Below, piece after piece: positions 1 through 8,895 of a stretch of DNA of 54,672 bases; position 1 is the first letter of the stretch; every line of letters begins with the position of its first letter. Source of the DNA: Planctomycetota bacterium. Lineage in GTDB: Bacteria; Planctomycetota; J058. The DNA lies in contig JAHBXY010000049.1 in NCBI GenBank assembly GCA_019636275.1, positions 1 through 54,672 of the forward strand. Reading direction: 5' to 3'. The notes under the pieces are model-generated. The model was not told the origin of the DNA. It made no database searches and was given only the letters and a program-made list of their open reading frames with translations. A program made the position numbers and the translations under genes.

Positions 1-1
1 C

Positions 2-1585
2 GAGGCGCCGACTCGCGATCTCTCGGGCGCCGACGCGGTCACGCCACCGGACCTGGCCGTCGACCCGCGGCCGCGCCTGGCGGCCGCCCTGGCCTTCGGG
101 CTCCTGACCTTCTTCGCCCTGGCCTGGCTGGCCGGGGCGCAGGGGATCACCTGGGACGAGGCGCGCGACTACCTGCCCTGGGTGCAGCGCTTCGACGGCT
201 GGGCGCGCGCCGCGGCCGCGGGCGACGCGACGGCCTGGACGCGCGCGGGGGTCGACCACGGCCTGGCCGGCGACGACCGGCACCCGCACCTGTTCAAGCT
301 CGTCGGCTGGCTCGCGGCCACGCTCGCGCCCGACGCCGTCCCGTTCACGGTCGCCTGCCGCCTGGGCACGTGCGCGCTGGTGGCGGCGACGCTGGCGTTC
401 ACGCTCCACCGCCTCCTCGGCCGCCACGGCTGGCTGCCCGCGCTCGCCGCCGTCGCGGCCGTCGCCGGCCAGCCGCGCGTGCTCGCGCACGGGTCGTTCC
501 TGGCCACCGACGCGCCGCTCGCCTGCGCCTTCCTCGTGGGCGTCCTCGCCTGCGCCGACGCCGACCGCCGCCGCCGCGACCTCGCGCTCCTCTACGTCGC
601 CGTCGCCGCCGCGCCCTGGATCAAGGTCACGGGCCTCCTCCTGCCCGCCGTCCTCGGCGCGGGCTGCCTGCTCACCCGGCGCCCGCGGCTCCTCCTGCAC
701 CTCGGCCTGGCGACCGCCGCCGGCCTGGCGCTCATGGCCCTCACCTACCCGCCCTGGCGCCTCGGCGCCCTGCTGGCCCTCGTCGACGAGCACGCGCGCT
801 CGAACCCGCTCACCGTCTACTTCCTCGGCCGCTGGCACACCGGCACGCCGCCCTGGACCTGGCTGCCGGTGATGCTCGTGGCCGTCCCGCCCGTCGGCGT
901 GGCGGCGACGCTCGTCGGCGGGTCGCTGGCCCTGGCCGCACGCGCCCGCAGGGCGCCCGACCGCCTGCACGTCCACCTCCTCGTCGCCTGCGGCCTCCTG
1001 GCCCTCCTGTTCCTCCTCCCCTTCACGCCGCGCCACGACGGGATCCGCCAGGCCCTGCACCTCTTCGTCCTCCTCGGCGTCGCGGGCGGGCTGGGGCTCG
1101 GGCTCGAGGCGCGGGCCTGGCTCGCGCGCGCGACGCCCCCGCACCGCGCGCTGGGCGCCGCCTGCGTCCTCCTCCTGCCGGCGTCCGGGCTGCGCGTGGC
1201 CTGGGCCGAGCGGCCGCTGCTCCTGTCGACCTTCAGCGGGGCCGTGGGCGGGCTCTCCGGCGCCTACCACCAGGTCCGGCTCGAGCCGACCTACTGGCTC
1301 GACGCCGTGACGCCCGAGGTCCTGGACGAGCTCAACGCCGGGCTGCCGCCGGGCGCGCGCCTGTCGATGCCCTTCCCGGTCGAGTATCCGGCCCGGCTGC
1401 AGGCGCTCGGCCTCCTGCGCCCGGACGTCGTGCCCTGCGTCGACGGCGAGTTCGTGCTCCTCCTCAACCGCACCTCGGCCCTGGGCCGCGACGTCGGCGC
1501 GCTGCTGGCCGGCGCGCGCGAGGTGCGCCGCTGGGAGCGCGACGGCGTGCCGCTCCTGTCGCTCCACCAGCGCCCCGCCCGGTGA
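2..1585 (+). CDS. Membrane glycosyltransferase, GT39/ArnT-like, 5' truncated by window edge
   Basis: The reading frame is open from base 2 to the TGA at 1583-1585, giving 527 visible residues, so the true start lies outside the window. A hydrophobic segment at visible residues about 25-45 is followed by GITWDEARDY (residues about 48-57). The acidic pair after the first membrane helix is typical of GT39/ArnT/PMT-type transferases that use lipid-linked sugars. The next several hundred residues are a run of Leu/Ala/Val-rich helices, and a soluble C-terminal part follows. It is upstream of a GT2 glycosyltransferase and a methyltransferase on the same strand, which fits dolichyl/undecaprenyl-phosphate-sugar dependent glycosylation at the envelope. 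The family call comes from topology and the WDE motif. The acceptor is unknown. Confidence 0.72.
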   Translation, partial: EAPTRDLSGADAVTPPDLAVDPRPRLAAALAFGLLTFFALAWLAGAQGITWDEARDYLPWVQRFDGWARAAAAGDATAWTRAGVDHGLAGDDRHPHLFKLVGWLAATLAPDAVPFTVACRLGTCALVAATLAFTLHRLLGRHGWLPALAAVAAVAGQPRVLAHGSFLATDAPLACAFLVGVLACADADRRRRDLALLYVAVAAAPWIKVTGLLLPAVLGAGCLLTRRPRLLLHLGLATAAGLALMALTYPPWRLGALLALVDEHARSNPLTVYFLGRWHTGTPPWTWLPVMLVAVPPVGVAATLVGGSLALAARARRAPDRLHVHLLVACGLLALLFLLPFTPRHDGIRQALHLFVLLGVAGGLGLGLEARAWLARATPPHRALGAACVLLLPASGLRVAWAERPLLLSTFSGAVGGLSGAYHQVRLEPTYWLDAVTPEVLDELNAGLPPGARLSMPFPVEYPARLQALGLLRPDVVPCVDGEFVLLLNRTSALGRDVGALLAGAREVRRWERDGVPLLSLHQRPAR

Positions 1586-1631
1586 CGCCGGGGCGGTTGC
1601 CAGGCCCGCCCGGCCGGCAGAGGATGCGGCC

Positions 1632-2603
1632 GTGACCGCGCCGAGCCTGCAGGTGCTCATCCCCACGTACGAGGACTGGGACGCCGCCGGGGCGCTGCTC
1701 GCGCGCCTCGACGCCGCCCTGGCCCCGGAGGGCTGGCGCGCCGACGTGCTCGTCGTGGACGACTGCTCGGTCACGCCGCCCGGCCCGCGGCTCGTCCCGG
1801 CCGCCCCGGCGGCGCTCGCGCGCGTGCGCACCCTGCGCCTGCGGCGCAACCTCGGCCACCAGCGGGCGATCGCCCTGGGCCTCGCGGTGCTCGCCGACGA
1901 GGGCGCCGCGCTGCCGGTGCTCGTCATGGACGGCGACGGCGAGGACGACCCCACGGACGCCCTGGCGCTCCTGCGTCGCTTCACGGCCGAGGGCGGGGCG
2001 AAGGTCGTCTTCGCCGGGCGCGCGCGACGCTCCGAGGGGCTGGCCTTCCGCGCCGGCTACCAGGCGTTCAAGCTCGTCCACCGCCTGCTCACGGGGCATC
2101 GCGTGCGGGTGGGCAACTTCAGCGTGCTGCCGGCGGCCGCCCTGGGCCAGCTCGCGGTGGCCTCTGAGACGTGGAACCACTACGCCGCGGCCGTCTACAA
2201 GCTGCGCCTCCCGCGCGAGGTCGTGCCGGTGGCGCGGCGCGCCCGGCTGGCGGGCGCCTCGCGCATGAACACGGTCGACCTGGTCGCCCACGGGCTGAGC
2301 GCGATCTCGGTCTTCGGCGAGGCGGTCGGCGTGCGCCTAGTCCTCGCCTGCGGCGCCGCCGGCCTCCTGGCCGGCGTCGGCCTGGCGCTCGTCGCCCTCG
2401 CCCCGGCGACGGCGCCCGCCTGGCTCCCGTGGGCGCTGGCCGCCGCGCTGGCGCTCTCGCTCCAGGCCGCCTGCACGGCCGCCGCGTTCGTGCTGCTCGT
2501 CCTCTCCGGCCGCGGCGGCGCGACCTTCCTGCCGGCGCGCGACCACGCCTTCTTTCACGACGCCCCCCGGCAGGTGCACCCGCCCGCAGGGCCCGCGGCG
2601 TGA
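1632..2603 (+). CDS. Glycosyltransferase family 2, polyprenyl-phosphate sugar transferase-like
   Basis: This 323-residue protein starts at GTG 1632. The N-terminal GT-A fold shows LIPTYED (residues 9-15), VVDDCS (41-46) and MDGDGEDDP (about 99-107), the last being the DxD-type metal and nucleotide-sugar site. Two hydrophobic helices occupy about residues 232-290. This is the layout of DPM1/GtrB-type enzymes that load a sugar onto polyprenyl phosphate. The product could feed the GT39-like transferase just upstream. The stop overlaps the next start (GTGA at 2600-2603), so the methyltransferase is probably translationally coupled. GAGGAT, a near match to the local -10 motif, sits 6 nt before the GTG. 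Confidence 0.85.
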   Translation: MTAPSLQVLIPTYEDWDAAGALLARLDAALAPEGWRADVLVVDDCSVTPPGPRLVPAAPAALARVRTLRLRRNLGHQRAIALGLAVLADEGAALPVLVMDGDGEDDPTDALALLRRFTAEGGAKVVFAGRARRSEGLAFRAGYQAFKLVHRLLTGHRVRVGNFSVLPAAALGQLAVASETWNHYAAAVYKLRLPREVVPVARRARLAGASRMNTVDLVAHGLSAISVFGEAVGVRLVLACGAAGLLAGVGLALVALAPATAPAWLPWALAAALALSLQAACTAAAFVLLVLSGRGGATFLPARDHAFFHDAPRQVHPPAGPAA

Positions 2604-3304
2604 GCGCCTACGTCGGGCAGGAGCTGGACCTCTTCGCCCGCGCGCGCCGCTGGAAGGACTACCTGCGGGCCGAGCTGCGCCCGGCGCTGGGCCGGCGGGT
2701 GCTCGAGGTCGGCGCCGGCGTCGGGGCCAGCGCGCAGGCGCTGTGCGCGGGCGACGAGGAGCGCTGGGTGTGCCTCGAGCCCGACCCCGCCCTCGCGGCG
2801 CGGATCGAGGCCCTGCGCGCGGCGGGCGGGCTGCCCGCCTGCTGCGAGGTCCGCGCGGGCACGGTCGCCGACCTGCCGCCGGCGCCGGCCTTCGACGCCG
2901 CGCTGTACCTCGACGTCCTCGAGCACATCGACGACGACGCGGGCGAGCTGGCGCGCGCCGGCGCGCGGCTCGTCCCGGGCGGGCGGCTGGTCGTGCTCTC
3001 GCCGGCGCACCCCTGGCTGTTCTCGCCCTTCGACGCCGCCGTCGGCCACGTGCGCCGCTACACGCGCGCGACCCTGGCCGCCGCCGCCCCGGCCGGCTGG
3101 CGCACGCTGCGGCTCGACCACCTGGACGCCGCCGGCCTCCTCGCCTCGGCGCTCAACCGCGCGCTCCTGCGCCAGGCGCTGCCGACGGCCCGGCAGCTCG
3201 CGGTGTGGGACGCGCTGCTCGTGCCCCTGTCGCGGCGCCTCGACGCGCGCCTGGGCCACCGCGTGGGCAAGTCGCTCCTGGGCGTGTGGGTGAAGCCCGG
3301 GTGA
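2600..3304 (+). CDS. Class I SAM-dependent methyltransferase
   Basis: The protein has 234 residues and starts at GTG 2600, overlapping the GT2 stop by 4 nt. Motif I is LEVGAGVGA (about residues 35-43), an acidic residue follows in CLEPDPA, and ALYLDVLEHIDDD (about 98-110) is the motif IV region of the Methyltransf_11/23 type. The fold and motifs are clear; the substrate is not. Its place behind two glycosyltransferases suggests methylation of a sugar or lipid-linked intermediate, but that is inferred from context only. A strong hairpin begins about 25 nt after the stop. Confidence 0.85.
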   Translation: MSAYVGQELDLFARARRWKDYLRAELRPALGRRVLEVGAGVGASAQALCAGDEERWVCLEPDPALAARIEALRAAGGLPACCEVRAGTVADLPPAPAFDAALYLDVLEHIDDDAGELARAGARLVPGGRLVVLSPAHPWLFSPFDAAVGHVRRYTRATLAAAAPAGWRTLRLDHLDAAGLLASALNRALLRQALPTARQLAVWDALLVPLSRRLDARLGHRVGKSLLGVWVKPG

Positions 3305-3698
3305 TCGACGGCTGCGGCCGCGGATGCCGGGCGAGGGGGGGCGCGCGCGGGTCGTAGGATCCGGCGATCGATACGACCCGCGCGCGCTCCCCCCTCGCCT
3401 CGGCCGGCGCGCCCTCGCCTCGCTCGCGGTTCCATTCCACTCGGGTTCGAGCGTGTCGATCACACGTTTGCGCGTCTGAGGACAGGCCCTAGAGGCCCGG
3501 CCGGCAATGCGCCAGGCTGCTGCCTCGGACGGGCGGGCCGGGCCGACTCCGGCCGGGGGTCCCTGTGCTCGACCGCCGATCCACCCGTTAGTCCTCGAGA
3601 TGTGAGATAGCAGCGGCCGAGCACACGGATCCCCCGGCATCAGCGATGAGGCTAGAGGGTCGGCAGGAAGGCCGCGAAGCGGCTTTCCGGCCGGCCCT
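3305..3698. other. 394-nt non-coding interval, partly structured
   Basis: No credible reading frame is present. Apart from the two hairpins annotated separately, 3400-3650 is noticeably richer in A/T than its neighbours and contains several short self-complementary GGCC-rich stretches. A GGTTCGAG at about 3440 looks like a tRNA T-loop, but no acceptor or T stem can be formed around it. A small RNA reading from the TAGGAT at 3355 is possible but unproven. Confidence 0.4.
3330..3399. terminator. Long GC hairpin downstream of the methyltransferase gene
   Basis: The left arm 3330-3356 pairs with 3372-3399 over 27 bp with one unpaired base, leaving a 15-nt loop. There is no U-tract on either strand, so it would act as a structural or Rho-assisted terminator or as 3' end protection. 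A TAGGAT hexamer (3355-3360) spans the top of the left arm and the loop. Confidence 0.55.
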
Positions 3699-3703
3699 CT
3701 AGC
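3651..3703. terminator. Hairpin at the 3' end of the helicase gene
   Basis: Arms 3651-3675 and 3679-3703 pair over about 25 bp with a few mismatches and a GAA loop. The right arm contains the TAG stop (3699-3701) of the restored helicase tail frame, which is good evidence that the helicase message ends here. It could also stop transcripts arriving from the plus-strand side. Confidence 0.6.
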
Positions 3704-3966
3704 GCGGCAGGTCGCCTGGGCGGGCGCGCTTCGGCTTGCGCGGGCGCTCGGGGGGGCCGTCGTCCTTGCGGCCGCGCCCCTCGGGGGCAGCCTCGCGCCG
3801 GGTCCGGCCCGAACGGCCGCGCTCGGGGCGGGGCTCTTCGCTGGCCGCGCGCACGCGGGCGGGAGCGGGGCGCGGCTCGGCGGGCGCCTCGCCCGCGTCG
3901 CGGCTGCGCCCGGCGGGCGCGCGGGCCGTCATCATCGCGTGCCCGCGCGGCGGGCGGGGTCCGTCG
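3699..3966 (-). other. Displaced C-terminal tail of the DEAD-box helicase
   Basis: After the annotated helicase stop, the next frame (minus strand, about 3973 down to 3699) reads as a plausible Arg/Pro/Glu-rich tail ending in ERPRKPKRARPGDLPR, with A/T bases avoiding third positions. The segment between about 4050 and 3996 fits a third frame, containing RRGFDRDFARHPERDD. Two single-base losses, in C5 at 4051-4055 and G5 at 3988-3992, would join all three pieces into one protein of about 590 residues. RGG-like basic tails are usual in DEAD-box helicases, so I read this as one gene broken by sequencing or mutation. Confidence 0.55.
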
Positions 3967-5478
<1,512 letters not shown>

Positions 5479-5484
5479 CCGTGC

Positions 5485-5490
5485 ATCATG
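5485..5490 (-). promoter_or_regulatory. Candidate -10 hexamer of the helicase gene
   Basis: CATGAT on the minus strand lies exactly 6 nt before the ATG at 5478. It keeps A2 and T6 of the TANNNT pattern, and its spacing matches other genes in this window, placing the transcript start at or next to the start codon. Confidence 0.35.
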
Positions 5491-5569
5491 CCACGCCGGC
5501 AGGTGGTCGCGGGAGCGTCGGTGGGCGGAGGCCTCTCAGGGCGCCTCTCTACCTGCTCGCCGGTGCGAG

Positions 5570-5839
5570 TCACTCCAGCTCCAGCGGCACGAACTCGACG
5601 ATCTCATCGAGCCTGACTCCGCACAGGGGCCAGCCGACCAGCCACCCGAGGAGGCCAGGGCGGCGCACAGTCGGGACATAGCCCATCATGCGGCTACCCT
5701 CGCCTTCACCGGGGATTGGCTCCCCAAGATCAATGACGCGGATCTCAGCGCCAACGGGAGCGTCGAACCGGGTGATGAGGCGCGCCCGCTTCCCGTAGCT
5801 CGCACCGATCACCTCCATCCGTCGGCAGTAGTCGCTCAC
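5570..5839 (-). CDS. Hypothetical protein, 89 residues
   Basis: The frame encodes 89 residues with a balanced composition unlike the Arg/Pro-rich shadow frames of this genome, so I consider it real. It has no signal peptide. The central part is predicted beta-rich (RARLITRF, AEIRVIDLGE), and a hydrophobic patch LLGWLVGWPLCGVRL (about residues 63-77) precedes an acidic C-terminus. The start could also be the internal ATG eight codons in. It lies upstream of the helicase on the same strand with a 91-nt gap. I do not recognise the family. Its base composition is slightly more A/T-rich than its neighbours. Confidence 0.6.
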   Translation of the reverse strand: MSDYCRRMEVIGASYGKRARLITRFDAPVGAEIRVIDLGEPIPGEGEGSRMMGYVPTVRRPGLLGWLVGWPLCGVRLDEIVEFVPLELE

Positions 5840-5921
5840 TTGGGACCCGGACTCACAGATCTGGCGGCCAGGCGAAGGCGGTGGCGCCCGCGCGAGCGCG
5901 GTAGCGCGATCGACGGTCCGC

Positions 5922-6644
5922 TCACCCGGCCGAGCTCAGGCCCTCGATGAGCGCTCGCCCCACGCGCACGACCGTCGCGCCCTCCTCCACGGCGACCTCG
6001 AGGTCGTTCGTCATGCCCATCGACAGCCCGCCGCCCGGCAGGTGCTGGTCGCGCAGGCGGCGCAGGCGCTGGAAGTGCGGGCGCGCCTCCTCGGGGGTGC
6101 CCTCGGGCGGGAGCCCCATGAGCCCCGCCAGGCGCAGGCGCGAGAGGCCCTCGAGCCCGGCCAGGAACGCGGGTAGCGCGGCCTCGTCGAGGCCGCTGCG
6201 CCCCTCGCCGTCGCCGAGGCGCACCTCGACGTAGACCTCGAGCGGCGGCAGCGCCGCCGGGCGCAGCGCGTCGAGCTTGCGCGCGAGGTCCAGGCTGTCG
6301 AGCGAGTGGAGCGCGAACAGGTGGCCGGCCACCAGCCGGGCCTTGTTGCGCTGCAGGTGCCCGACCATGTGCCAGCGCGGGGCGGCGTCGGCGAGCGCGC
6401 CGGCCAGGGCCTCGACGCGGTCGGCCCGGTTCTCGCCCAGGTCGCGCTGGCCCAGGTCGACCAGCGCCCGCGCGACGTGCGCGCCGGTGTACTTGGTCAC
6501 CGCCACGAGGGCCACCGAGGCCGGGTCGCGCCCGACGCGCGCGCAGGCGGCGGCGACCCGCCCGCGAAGGGCCGCGAGGTTGCGCGCCAGCGCGGCGCGG
6601 GCCGCGTCGGAGAGCGGCGCGTCGTCGACCGGGGCGGGCCTCAC
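5922..6644 (-). CDS. yggS: YggS/PROSC-family pyridoxal-phosphate homeostasis protein
   Basis: The 240-residue protein starts at GTG 6644, overlapping the stop of the upstream enoyl-CoA hydratase (GTGA). It is a single-domain alanine-racemase-fold protein. The PLP lysine is in VAVTKYT (about residues 41-47), followed by LGENRADR, WHMVGHLQRNKAR and the phosphate-binding SMGMTNDLEVAVEEGAT near the C-terminus. Family members bind PLP without known catalytic turnover and buffer PLP supply and amino-acid pools. Length and motifs are complete. The coupling to a crotonase gene is unusual for yggS, which more often sits with proC or division genes. Confidence 0.92.
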   Translation of the reverse strand: MRPAPVDDAPLSDAARAALARNLAALRGRVAAACARVGRDPASVALVAVTKYTGAHVARALVDLGQRDLGENRADRVEALAGALADAAPRWHMVGHLQRNKARLVAGHLFALHSLDSLDLARKLDALRPAALPPLEVYVEVRLGDGEGRSGLDEAALPAFLAGLEGLSRLRLAGLMGLPPEGTPEEARPHFQRLRRLRDQHLPGGGLSMGMTNDLEVAVEEGATVVRVGRALIEGLSSAG

Positions 6645-7408
6645 GCGCGCTCCCCGTGGCGGCCGGCGCCGCCGGCGAAGCGCCGGGCGCCCTCGAGCGA
6701 CTCGGCCGCCAGGGCGCGCAGGCCGTGCGCGTGCTCGTTTCGCAGGGCGTCGTCGAGCGGCAGGTCGAGCCCCTCGTAGACCGAGCGCCGGTCGCCCAGA
6801 AGGCAGGTCCAGGGCGAGCCCGCGATCTCGGCCGCCAGCGCCTCGGCCGCGGCGCGCGCCTGCCCGCGCGGCACGACGCGGTCGACGAGGCCCATGCGCA
6901 GGGCCTCCTCGGCTCCGACCGGCCGCCCGGTGAGGATCAGGTCGAGCGCGCGCCCGAGACCCACGATCCGCGGCAGGCGCACCGTGCCGCCGTCGATCAG
7001 CGGAACGCCGAAGCGGCGGCAGAAGACGCCCAGCACGGCGTCCTCCTCGGCGACGCGCAGGTCGCACCACAGCGCCAGCTCGAGGCCGCCGGCGACCGCG
7101 TGCCCCGCGATCGCGGCGATCGCCGGCTTGGCGAGCAGCCGCCGCGTCGGCCCCAGCGGCCCGCGCTCGGGCTCGATCCGGTTGGGCCGCCCGGCGGCGA
7201 CCGCCTTGAGGTCGGCCCCGGCGCAGAAGGTCCCGCCCTCGCCCCAGAGCACGGCCACGCGCGCGGCCTCGTCCGCCTCGAAGGCGTCGAAGGCCCGGTC
7301 GAGCGCGTCGGCCGCCTCGCGGTCGACGGCGTTCTTCACCTCCGGCCGGGCCAGGACGACCGTGGTCACGGCCCCGACCCTCTCGACACGCACCGGCGTC
7401 ACGGGCAT
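6641..7408 (-). CDS. Enoyl-CoA hydratase/isomerase family protein
   Basis: This 255-residue crotonase-fold protein starts at ATG 7408. The oxyanion-hole region reads GGTFCAGADLKAV and the second signature GGLELALWCDLRVA, which supplies one acidic residue. The position of the second catalytic Glu of true hydratases is replaced in the FGVPLIDGGTVRLPR segment, so it may be an isomerase, hydrolase or decarboxylase rather than a hydratase. Its start is only 12 nt from the divergent kinase gene of an acyl-CoA degradation operon, which suggests shared control and a role in the same pathway. It overlaps the yggS start by 4 nt. Confidence 0.88.
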   Translation of the reverse strand: MPVTPVRVERVGAVTTVVLARPEVKNAVDREAADALDRAFDAFEADEAARVAVLWGEGGTFCAGADLKAVAAGRPNRIEPERGPLGPTRRLLAKPAIAAIAGHAVAGGLELALWCDLRVAEEDAVLGVFCRRFGVPLIDGGTVRLPRIVGLGRALDLILTGRPVGAEEALRMGLVDRVVPRGQARAAAEALAAEIAGSPWTCLLGDRRSVYEGLDLPLDDALRNEHAHGLRALAAESLEGARRFAGGAGRHGERA

Positions 7409-7420
7409 CGTGGCGTCTCC

Positions 7421-8464
7421 ATGGGCGCCGGGACCGTACCACAGGGCGAGGCCGCGCGGGGCGAGGCGCTGCGCGCGCGCGTCGAGGCGCACCTGCGCGC
7501 GGCGACCGGGCGCCCCGTCGAGGTCGCGGGCGTCACGCCGCTCGGCGGCGGCGCGGTGCAGGACCTGCTGCGCGTGGACGTGGCCGGCCTCGACGCGCCG
7601 CGCTTCGTCCTGCGCAGCGACGCCGCGCGGCCGCTGCCGGGGAGCATCGACCGCCGGCGCGAGCTGGCCGTGATCGAGGCCGCCCGGGCCGCCGGCGTGC
7701 GCACGCCCGCCGCCCGCTGGCCGGCCGCGGACCTCGTGCGGCCCGGGGCGACGGCGCTGTTCCTCGACTGGGTCGACGGCGAGGCGATCGGCCGCAAGGT
7801 CGTGGCCTCGCCGGCCCTGGCCGGAGCGAGGACGCGCCTGATCGACGAGGTGGCGGTCGAGCTCGCGCGGCTGCACACGATCACGCCGGCGAGCTGCCCG
7901 GCCCTCGTCGCCGCCCTGGGCGCGCCGCCGCCCGACCCGCTCGCCGCGCAGGTGCGCGCCCTGCGCGGGCTGGCCGACGCCCTGCGCGCCGCGCGGCCGG
8001 CGGTCGAGGTGGCGCTCGCCTGGCTCGGGGCACGGCCGGCGCCGGCGCCGGCGGTGCTCGCGCACGGCGACCTGCGCACGGGCAACCTCGTCGTCGCGCC
8101 CGAGGGCCTCGTCGCCGTCCTCGACTGGGAGTTCGCCCGCTGGAGCGCGCGCGAGGAGGACCTCGCCTGGCTGTGCGTGCGCGACTGGCGCTTCGGCCAG
8201 CTCCGCCTGGCCGCCGGCGGCGTCGCGCCGCGCGAGGCGCTCTACCGGGCCTACGAGGCGGCGGCCGGCGTCGCGGTCGACCGCGCGGCCGTGCGCGCCT
8301 GGGAGGTGCTCGGCAACGTGCGCTGGGCGCTGGGCTGCCTGGCGCAGGGCGCGCGCTACGCCGAGCGGCCCGACCTGGAGCTGGCGGCGATCGCCCGGCG
8401 CGCGCCCGAGATGGAGTGGGAGGCCCTGCGCTTGATCGACCTCGCCGAGCGGGGGCCCGCGTGA
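7421..8464 (+). CDS. APH-family kinase, LvaA/ACAD10-11 kinase-domain-like
   Basis: The 347-residue protein has the aminoglycoside phosphotransferase fold. The catalytic loop is LAHGDLRTGNLVV and the metal-binding aspartate lies in AVLDWEFARW. An upstream nucleotide-binding region contains FVLRSD. It is followed by DUF6285 and acyl-CoA dehydrogenase genes, each overlapping by 4 nt. That trio matches LvaA-LvaB-LvaC of levulinate catabolism and the fused kinase-dehydrogenase layout of ACAD10/ACAD11. There, the kinase phosphorylates the 4-hydroxyl of a 4-hydroxyacyl-CoA so that the dehydrogenase-fold partner can eliminate phosphate. The function here is inferred from motifs plus order. Aminoglycoside resistance is very unlikely. 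Confidence 0.85.
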   Translation: MGAGTVPQGEAARGEALRARVEAHLRAATGRPVEVAGVTPLGGGAVQDLLRVDVAGLDAPRFVLRSDAARPLPGSIDRRRELAVIEAARAAGVRTPAARWPAADLVRPGATALFLDWVDGEAIGRKVVASPALAGARTRLIDEVAVELARLHTITPASCPALVAALGAPPPDPLAAQVRALRGLADALRAARPAVEVALAWLGARPAPAPAVLAHGDLRTGNLVVAPEGLVAVLDWEFARWSAREEDLAWLCVRDWRFGQLRLAAGGVAPREALYRAYEAAAGVAVDRAAVRAWEVLGNVRWALGCLAQGARYAERPDLELAAIARRAPEMEWEALRLIDLAERGPA

Positions 8465-8895
8465 GCGCGCCCGACGGGCCGGAGCTCCTCCTGGCCGTGG
8501 CCCGCTTCCTCGACGAGGACGCGCGGCCGGCCCTGATCGACCCCGCGTTGGCCGACCCGGCGCTGGCCTTCCGCGCCCGCGTCGGCGCCGCCCTCCTGCG
8601 CGCGCTCGCCGCCGAGGCCGGCGCGGCCGAGGCGCTCGAGGCGGCCGACCTGACGCGCCTGCGCGGGGTGCTGGCCGCGCTCGACGGGCGCGACGACGAC
8701 CTCGACGGCGCCACGCCCTCCGAGTCGGAGCGGCGCGCCGCCCTGCGCACGGTCGAGCGGGCCCTGTGCGACCGCGTCCGCGCCGGCCTCGCCCCGGCCG
8801 ACCTGACCCGCGTGCGCGCGGCCGTGGCCGAGGGGCTGCGCGCCCGCCTGGCCGCGACGGCGCCCGGGTTCGACCTCTCGCCGGAGGTGGAGTGA
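8461..8895 (+). CDS. DUF6285 protein, LvaB-like partner of the kinase
   Basis: The 144-residue, almost entirely helical, Ala/Leu/Arg-rich protein starts at GTG 8461 inside the kinase stop. The N-terminal LLLAVARFLDEDARPAL and the following FRARVGAALLRALAAE match the pattern of DUF6285, small proteins encoded between APH-family kinases and acyl-CoA dehydrogenases. The counterpart LvaB is needed together with LvaA for phosphorylation of 4-hydroxyacyl-CoA. No catalytic motif is visible. Both ends overlap their neighbours by 4 nt, so stoichiometric coupled translation is likely. Confidence 0.75.
   Translation: MSAPDGPELLLAVARFLDEDARPALIDPALADPALAFRARVGAALLRALAAEAGAAEALEAADLTRLRGVLAALDGRDDDLDGATPSESERRAALRTVERALCDRVRAGLAPADLTRVRAAVAEGLRARLAATAPGFDLSPEVE

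Noticed and set aside
3425..3470. tRNA-like T-loop
   Set aside because: GGTTCGAG is present, but the flanks cannot form the T stem or acceptor stem and no CCA-side pairing exists.
7421..8464. Aminoglycoside resistance gene
   Set aside because: APH-fold, but embedded with DUF6285 and an acyl-CoA dehydrogenase as in LvaABC.
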